Source: an uncultured Planctomycetales bacterium (GTDB lineage: Bacteria > Planctomycetota > Planctomycetia > Pirellulales > S012-138). From it: a stretch of DNA of 64,000 bases. The DNA lies in NCBI GenBank assembly GCA_937982665.1, contig CALJLD010000075.1, forward strand, positions 1 to 64,000, in the 5' to 3' direction. Both the position numbers and the translations under genes were made by a program. Within the stretch, counting starts at the first letter, position 1, and the number at the start of each line of letters is the position of its first letter. A model generated the notes under the pieces. It worked only from the letters and a program-made list of their open reading frames with translations, did no database searches and was not told where the DNA came from. Positions 60,589 to 64,000 of the stretch are shown in pieces.

Positions 60589-61680
60589 ATGACCAAGCGT
60601 GTCTTCAACTTCTCCGCCGGCCCTGCCGTTCTGCCTGTCCAAGTTCTGGAAGAAGCCCAGCGCGATCTCCTGTCCCTGCCTGGCGTTGGCATTTCGCCGC
60701 TGGAGATCAGTCACCGCTCCAAGTGGTTTGGCGGAGTACTGGAAGAAGCCAGCGCGAATGTCCGCAAGCTGTACAACATCCCCGATGGCTACAGCATCCT
60801 GTTCCTGCAAGGAGGATCACGGCTGCAGTTCTCCATGGTGCCGATGAATCTGTTGCGCGGGACCGGCAAGCCGGCCGATTACCTCGTCACCGGATCGTGG
60901 AGCAGCAAGGCGTTGCCGGAAGCCAGGCTCGAAGGCGAAGTCAACGTTGCCTACGACGGCAAGCCGGACAACTTCTGCAGCGTGCCCACAAGCGATGATC
61001 TCAAGCTTTCCGCGGACGCGGCCTATCTCTATTACACTTCGAACGAGACCATCCAGGGCGTGCAGTTCCAAAGCGAGCCCGGCGATGGCTCCGCGCCGCT
61101 GGTGTGCGATGCTTCCAGCGATATCCTCTCGCGGCCGCTGGACATCACCAAGTACGGCATCCTCTACGCCTGCGCTCAAAAGAACATGGGCCCTGCCGGC
61201 GTCACCATGGTCATCATTCGTGATGACGTAATGAACGCCGCGCCGGACGGCCTGCACTCGATGTTGGATTATCGCGTGCATGCGAAGGACAACTCGCTGG
61301 CAAACACCACGCCGGTGTTTGCCGTCTACATCAGCATGCTCGTCACGCGGTGGTTGCTGAATGACATCGGCGGCCTGGACAAGATGCAGGCACAAAACGA
61401 AGCCAAATCCGCGATGCTCTACGACGTGCTCGACGCGCACCCCGACTTGTTTATCGGTCACGCGGAGCAAGCTTGCCGCTCGCGAATGAATGTGACTTTC
61501 CGCCTGCCGGATGATGAGACGACGCAAAAGTTCCTCGCCGGCGCGGCCGAGCAAGACCTCTGCGAACTCAAAGGCCATCGCTCCGTCGGCGGCATTCGTG
61601 CCTCCATCTACAACGCCATGCCCACAGAAGGTGTCGAAAAACTCCGCGACTTCATGCTGGAGTTCGCCAAGCGTGGGTAA
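60589..61680 (+). CDS. serC: phosphoserine aminotransferase, 363 aa
   Basis: PLP enzyme of serine (and often pyridoxine) synthesis. The ATG 60589 gives the family start 'VFNFSAGPAVLPVQVLEEAQ'. Present: 'ISHRSKWFGGVLEEA', 'LFLQGGSRLQFSMVPMNLL', 'VCDASSDILSRPLDITKYG', the PLP lysine in 'GILYACAQKNMGPAGVTMV' and 'LKGHRSVGGIRASIYNAMP'. Standard length. The common 'QGGAS' element reads 'QGGSR' here. Isolated from other ser genes. Confidence 0.97.
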   Translation: MTKRVFNFSAGPAVLPVQVLEEAQRDLLSLPGVGISPLEISHRSKWFGGVLEEASANVRKLYNIPDGYSILFLQGGSRLQFSMVPMNLLRGTGKPADYLVTGSWSSKALPEARLEGEVNVAYDGKPDNFCSVPTSDDLKLSADAAYLYYTSNETIQGVQFQSEPGDGSAPLVCDASSDILSRPLDITKYGILYACAQKNMGPAGVTMVIIRDDVMNAAPDGLHSMLDYRVHAKDNSLANTTPVFAVYISMLVTRWLLNDIGGLDKMQAQNEAKSAMLYDVLDAHPDLFIGHAEQACRSRMNVTFRLPDDETTQKFLAGAAEQDLCELKGHRSVGGIRASIYNAMPTEGVEKLRDFMLEFAKRG

Positions 61681-61721
61681 CAGCTAACCTGCTTGCAAAA
61701 TGACGCGGACGATAGACACGT

Positions 61722-62295
61722 TTATTGCTTGTCCGCGGTGTCCGCTTGATCATCTTGCACGATGATGACAATCTCGGCCGACAGCGTCATCATTCTGGCA
61801 GTCCCGGAAATGTTATGCACATAGCGGCGATAAATGCCCGGCTTTGTGCTCGCATCGATGCTGACATTGACCGCGCAGAACGTTGAGAGTCGGCGCGTGA
61901 TTGCGTTGTCCGTTTCGTCAGCGACGTATTCCAAACCGTGCAGTTGTCCGGCGATCCGCTGCCTGTGATCGGCGTTCATGGTGAGCACGATTCCATCGCG
62001 CTCATGGCGGGGCCCGTCGTCGCCCTGGCTTGCGATCTCCTTCGGGACACGGTCATTGGATAGATAGAAAACCGGAACGCGGCCGGTCCCTTTCGCCCAG
62101 CCAAGGGACACAGTCAATTCTTCACCGGGAGCCAGCATCAAAATCGTCGCGGGTACCTTGTCCGCCTCGACGAGTCGTTGTTGCGTTTGCGGCAAGGGCT
62201 CGGAAGTCAGTGCCTCGCCTTGCGTCCACGCCGAACGCCATCAACACGGTAAGTCCCAACAGCAGTCCGATGGCGCTGTGTTTCACTGCCAACAT
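61722..62295 (-). pseudogene. exported protein gene with a single-base frameshift in the signal peptide
   Basis: Two frames together make one sensible protein. From the ATG 62295 (perfect GGGAGG upstream) the first frame gives a signal peptide 'KHSAIGLLLGLTVLMAF'. From about 62235 onward the downstream frame continues 'AWTQGEALTSEPLPQTQQ' and runs 170 codons to 61722 with clean protein-like sequence ('EELTVSLGWAKGTGRVPVF', 'SIDASTKPGIYRRYVHNIS'). Removing one C from the CC at 62231-62232 restores a single frame, and 574 nt is one more than a multiple of three. The mature part resembles a beta-sandwich of unknown family. It is either a recent inactivation, a programmed shift or a sequencing error. 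Confidence 0.65.
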
Positions 62296-62454
62296 GTTTT
62301 CCTCCCAGCAAAGTCGAACTACAACGAACGAAGGCAAGGTCACGAGCGATTGCAGATGCTATGACCAAAAAAAACGTTCCACCTGGCTCACTGACCACGT
62401 AGCGTAGACCATCTTAATCCGTCGCGGCAACGCCAATGCATCCAACAAATGGGC

Positions 62455-62709
62455 AGCCCAGTTTGCTCGCCAAACTAGGCGCTGCAAGAGGCCGAAGAAC
62501 ATCATCCGTCAACGCCAACGGTCACTTGGTCGTTGCGCTCAACTCCCCGTCGGCGGAATCTCAAACGGGTAACGGGTAGCCCAGTTTGCTCGTCAAACTG
62601 GGCACAGCAAGAGGCAGAAGGATATCATCCGTCAACGCCAAAAAGCCACTTGGTCGTTGCGCTCAATTTCCCGGCCTGCGGAGTCGCATTCCCTGCGCGC
62701 GCAAACGGG
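62455..62709 (+). repeat. 123-bp tandem duplication, two units
   Basis: Unit 1 spans 62455-62577 and unit 2 starts at 62578; they agree over about 95 nt, beginning with 'agcccagtttgctcg' and including 'atcatccgtcaacgccaa' and 'cttggtcgttgcgctcaa'. Each unit opens with a hairpin; in unit 2 the arms GCCCAGTTT / AAACTGGGC pair perfectly. Non-coding: no shared frame makes protein-like sequence. Confidence 0.75.
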
Positions 62710-62823
62710 TGGTCATACCAATGGAATTTCCCCCCTTATCACCCCCACCGAGCGCCCCCTGGAATACGGAAATCCATTCCGTGGGCGGATGCAATATGCG
62801 ATTGGGGGATCGCTCCGTCCCAG

Positions 62824-62955
62824 CGAGATCCAAGTTTTTTTGCAAACGCGCCTTGCCCAGTGCGCAGCTTTCGTGGGAATTTGCTCGTTCGCTCTTTGGC
62901 AATCGAACCCAAACTTTGAAACGCTCTGTGCGTGCTGGGCCACGGCCTGGACTCT
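62824..62955 (+). repeat. dispersed ~130 bp intergenic element, copy C
   Basis: Third copy of the element at 4024 and 37808. As at 37808, it lies behind the start of a minus-strand gene and ahead of the 3' end of another minus-strand gene. Confidence 0.8.
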
Positions 62956-63017
62956 CGCCACATGGCGACGCGATTTGTTGCGCGTTGAATTGAATATTCT
63001 CGCGAGTTTTTCGGCGG

Positions 63018-63836
63018 CTACATCGCTGACATGGCAAGCTGCTTCAGGCCGTTGAGGACGTAGAGCACAGAGTCCAGCGGCACATCGCGCCAGGCTTTGG
63101 ACTTGTGGCGGAGGACAGAAAGCTTCAGCATCTCAACAGCTTCGGCCATATCGACCGGCAACTCCGGCATGTCCTCAAACGGAGGCGGGGCGGTCACTTC
63201 TCCGCGCTGTGCGGCGATTTCCATCTCGTCGTCGGCTTCGGTCCCGCCTGTTCTTCGCTCGGCGTCGGACCGGGGCGAGCTTTCTTCGCCGAAGTCCGGC
63301 CCTTCGTCCAGATTGGGACCGATGATGTCTGCCAGGAACTCTTCGGCGGCGCTGGGGGCAGCGCTTTCACCGCCAGCCGCATCTTCGTCAAACTCCGCAG
63401 CTGGCTCATCCTCAGCCATGTCTTTCTTCTTGCCGCCGGTTGCTTCCAATCGTTGCTCGCGCATCTTCTGCACGGACCAGCCGCTGTGCACCGCGCCTTC
63501 GAGCCACATCTCGGCATCGTGCCAATCGAGGGCCGCTTGAAAGTGGCTCCAATACAAACCTGAGTATGAGTCGCGATCTTCCTGGAACTTGACGAAGACT
63601 CTGCGAAGACGACCGGCATGTTGACCGCTGACTCCGCCCACGCGGCGGCTCCAGGCTTCGTCCGAGTAGTCAGCCGCGTCCGCACCGCTTTCGATCAGTG
63701 CTTCTCGCCACTGGTGAATGATCTTCCCCTTCTCCCAGTTGGTAACACTGATGAGATGAGCCCAACGCTGCTCGTACGAGGAACTCGCCTGATCCACGCT
63801 GGCTTGATCTGTTGATTGCTGATCGACCGCACTCAT
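63018..63836 (-). CDS. hypothetical protein, 272 aa
   Basis: ATG 63836 chosen (the frame opens at 63857). Residues 20-135 look like a globular helical domain with many tryptophans ('WEKGKIIHQWREALIESG', 'YSGLYWSHFQAALDWHDAEM', 'GWSVQKMREQRLEATGG'), a pattern I associate with DNA-related or phage-type regulator domains, but no family could be named. It is followed by a long acidic/Ser/Pro linker ('DEDAAGGESAAPSAAEEF') and a short C-terminal helix region ('LDSVLYVLNGLKQLAMS'). No signal peptide, so cytosolic. Confidence 0.7.
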   Translation of the reverse strand: MSAVDQQSTDQASVDQASSSYEQRWAHLISVTNWEKGKIIHQWREALIESGADAADYSDEAWSRRVGGVSGQHAGRLRRVFVKFQEDRDSYSGLYWSHFQAALDWHDAEMWLEGAVHSGWSVQKMREQRLEATGGKKKDMAEDEPAAEFDEDAAGGESAAPSAAEEFLADIIGPNLDEGPDFGEESSPRSDAERRTGGTEADDEMEIAAQRGEVTAPPPFEDMPELPVDMAEAVEMLKLSVLRHKSKAWRDVPLDSVLYVLNGLKQLAMSAM

Positions 63837-64000
63837 TTCGGACCTCAAAATCTGCACTTCCGTTCTTGGGAGTTCCCGGCAATGGGGAAAAGATCAACGC
63901 CACCTGCACGCTAGCGCGAGCATGGCCGCTGCGCCGCAGCCCGCATGGTCACCTCTGCGCTCATCCACCGCCGTGCAAGCCTGGCGATTGCCAGTTAGGA
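63837..64000. other. right edge of window, non-coding as far as visible
   Basis: 164 nt upstream of the minus-strand hypothetical gene; presumably its promoter. A 'gctagcgcg' motif near 63912 echoes those at about 37695 and 54390. The next gene is not reached. Confidence 0.3.

Noticed and set aside
62663..63037. Minus-strand frames encoding 'RFKVWVRLPKSERAN' as a gene family with 37673-37912
   Set aside because: Similarity comes from the dispersed DNA element; frames are not conserved outside its core and there is no consistent start.
1..64000. tRNA genes
   Set aside because: No T-loop GTTCGAATC-like segment with a matching acceptor stem was noticed on either strand; a covariance-model scan would be decisive.

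Overview
The window looks like a chromosome segment from a planctomycete, probably of the Pirellulales type. The lineage call rests on family content: a DUF1501 gene behind a DUF1549/DUF1553 cytochrome gene, a PVC-type heme-binding dehydrogenase, a Tat-exported Gfo/Idh/MocA oxidoreductase, a DUF1559-like protein, a DUF3634-like membrane protein, a YfbK-type vWA protein behind an ECF sigma factor, and many secreted proteins and lipoproteins. Genes are loosely packed on both strands with few tight operons. Intergenic spaces are full of short palindromic repeats. I found no tRNA, rRNA, CRISPR array or intact insertion sequence.

Layout. 1-3.3 kb: the 3' end of an RlmM-like rRNA methyltransferase, two hypothetical genes and a lipoprotein. 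3.3-4.4 kb: a repeat-rich gap. 4.4-8.5 kb: a PQQ-propeller protein, then an accessory patch of small hypothetical genes ending in the broken C-terminus of a polymorphic toxin (EndoU-like nuclease) with an apparently intact immunity gene. 8.6-13.7 kb: the DUF1553/DUF1501 pair. 13.8-22.2 kb: thiC, a TPR protein, mnmE, a sialate O-acetylesterase-like enzyme and an ECF sigma factor. 22.2-22.8 kb: a cluster of palindromes. 22.8-27 kb: the vWA protein, a HIT protein and a PH-like membrane protein. 27.3-36.3 kb: a 1665-residue multidomain heme/copper protein, an exported oxidoreductase and a sortilin-type propeller. 36.3-47.5 kb: housekeeping metabolism (threonine aldolase, an MFS transporter overlapping trpD, a sugar isomerase, argD, eno, a beta-lactamase-fold hydrolase, queF). 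47.7-54.4 kb: an ankyrin protein, an amidohydrolase, dprA, mnmG and a HEAT lipoprotein. 54.6-64 kb: a transglutaminase-like protein, a 926-residue exported protein of unknown function, a degenerate thioredoxin, a DUF3634-like protein, serC, a frameshifted exported protein and a hypothetical protein.

How the genes fit together. Core metabolism and tRNA modification (mnmE, mnmG, queF, thiC, trpD, argD, serC, eno) alternate with the secretome typical of planctomycetes that degrade complex polymers: c-type cytochromes, dehydrogenase propellers, discoidin-like domains and SGNH hydrolases. The most unusual items are: (1) the decaying EndoU-like toxin beside its immunity gene; (2) the SGNH-dehydrogenase-HEAT-discoidin-cupredoxin-cytochrome fusion; (3) several dispersed palindromic or longer repeat families shared between distant gaps; (4) a convergent gene pair whose two stop codons pair in one hairpin; (5) a 123-bp tandem duplication beside a gene that appears to carry a single-base frameshift. 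All statements come from reading the sequence; no database search was run.
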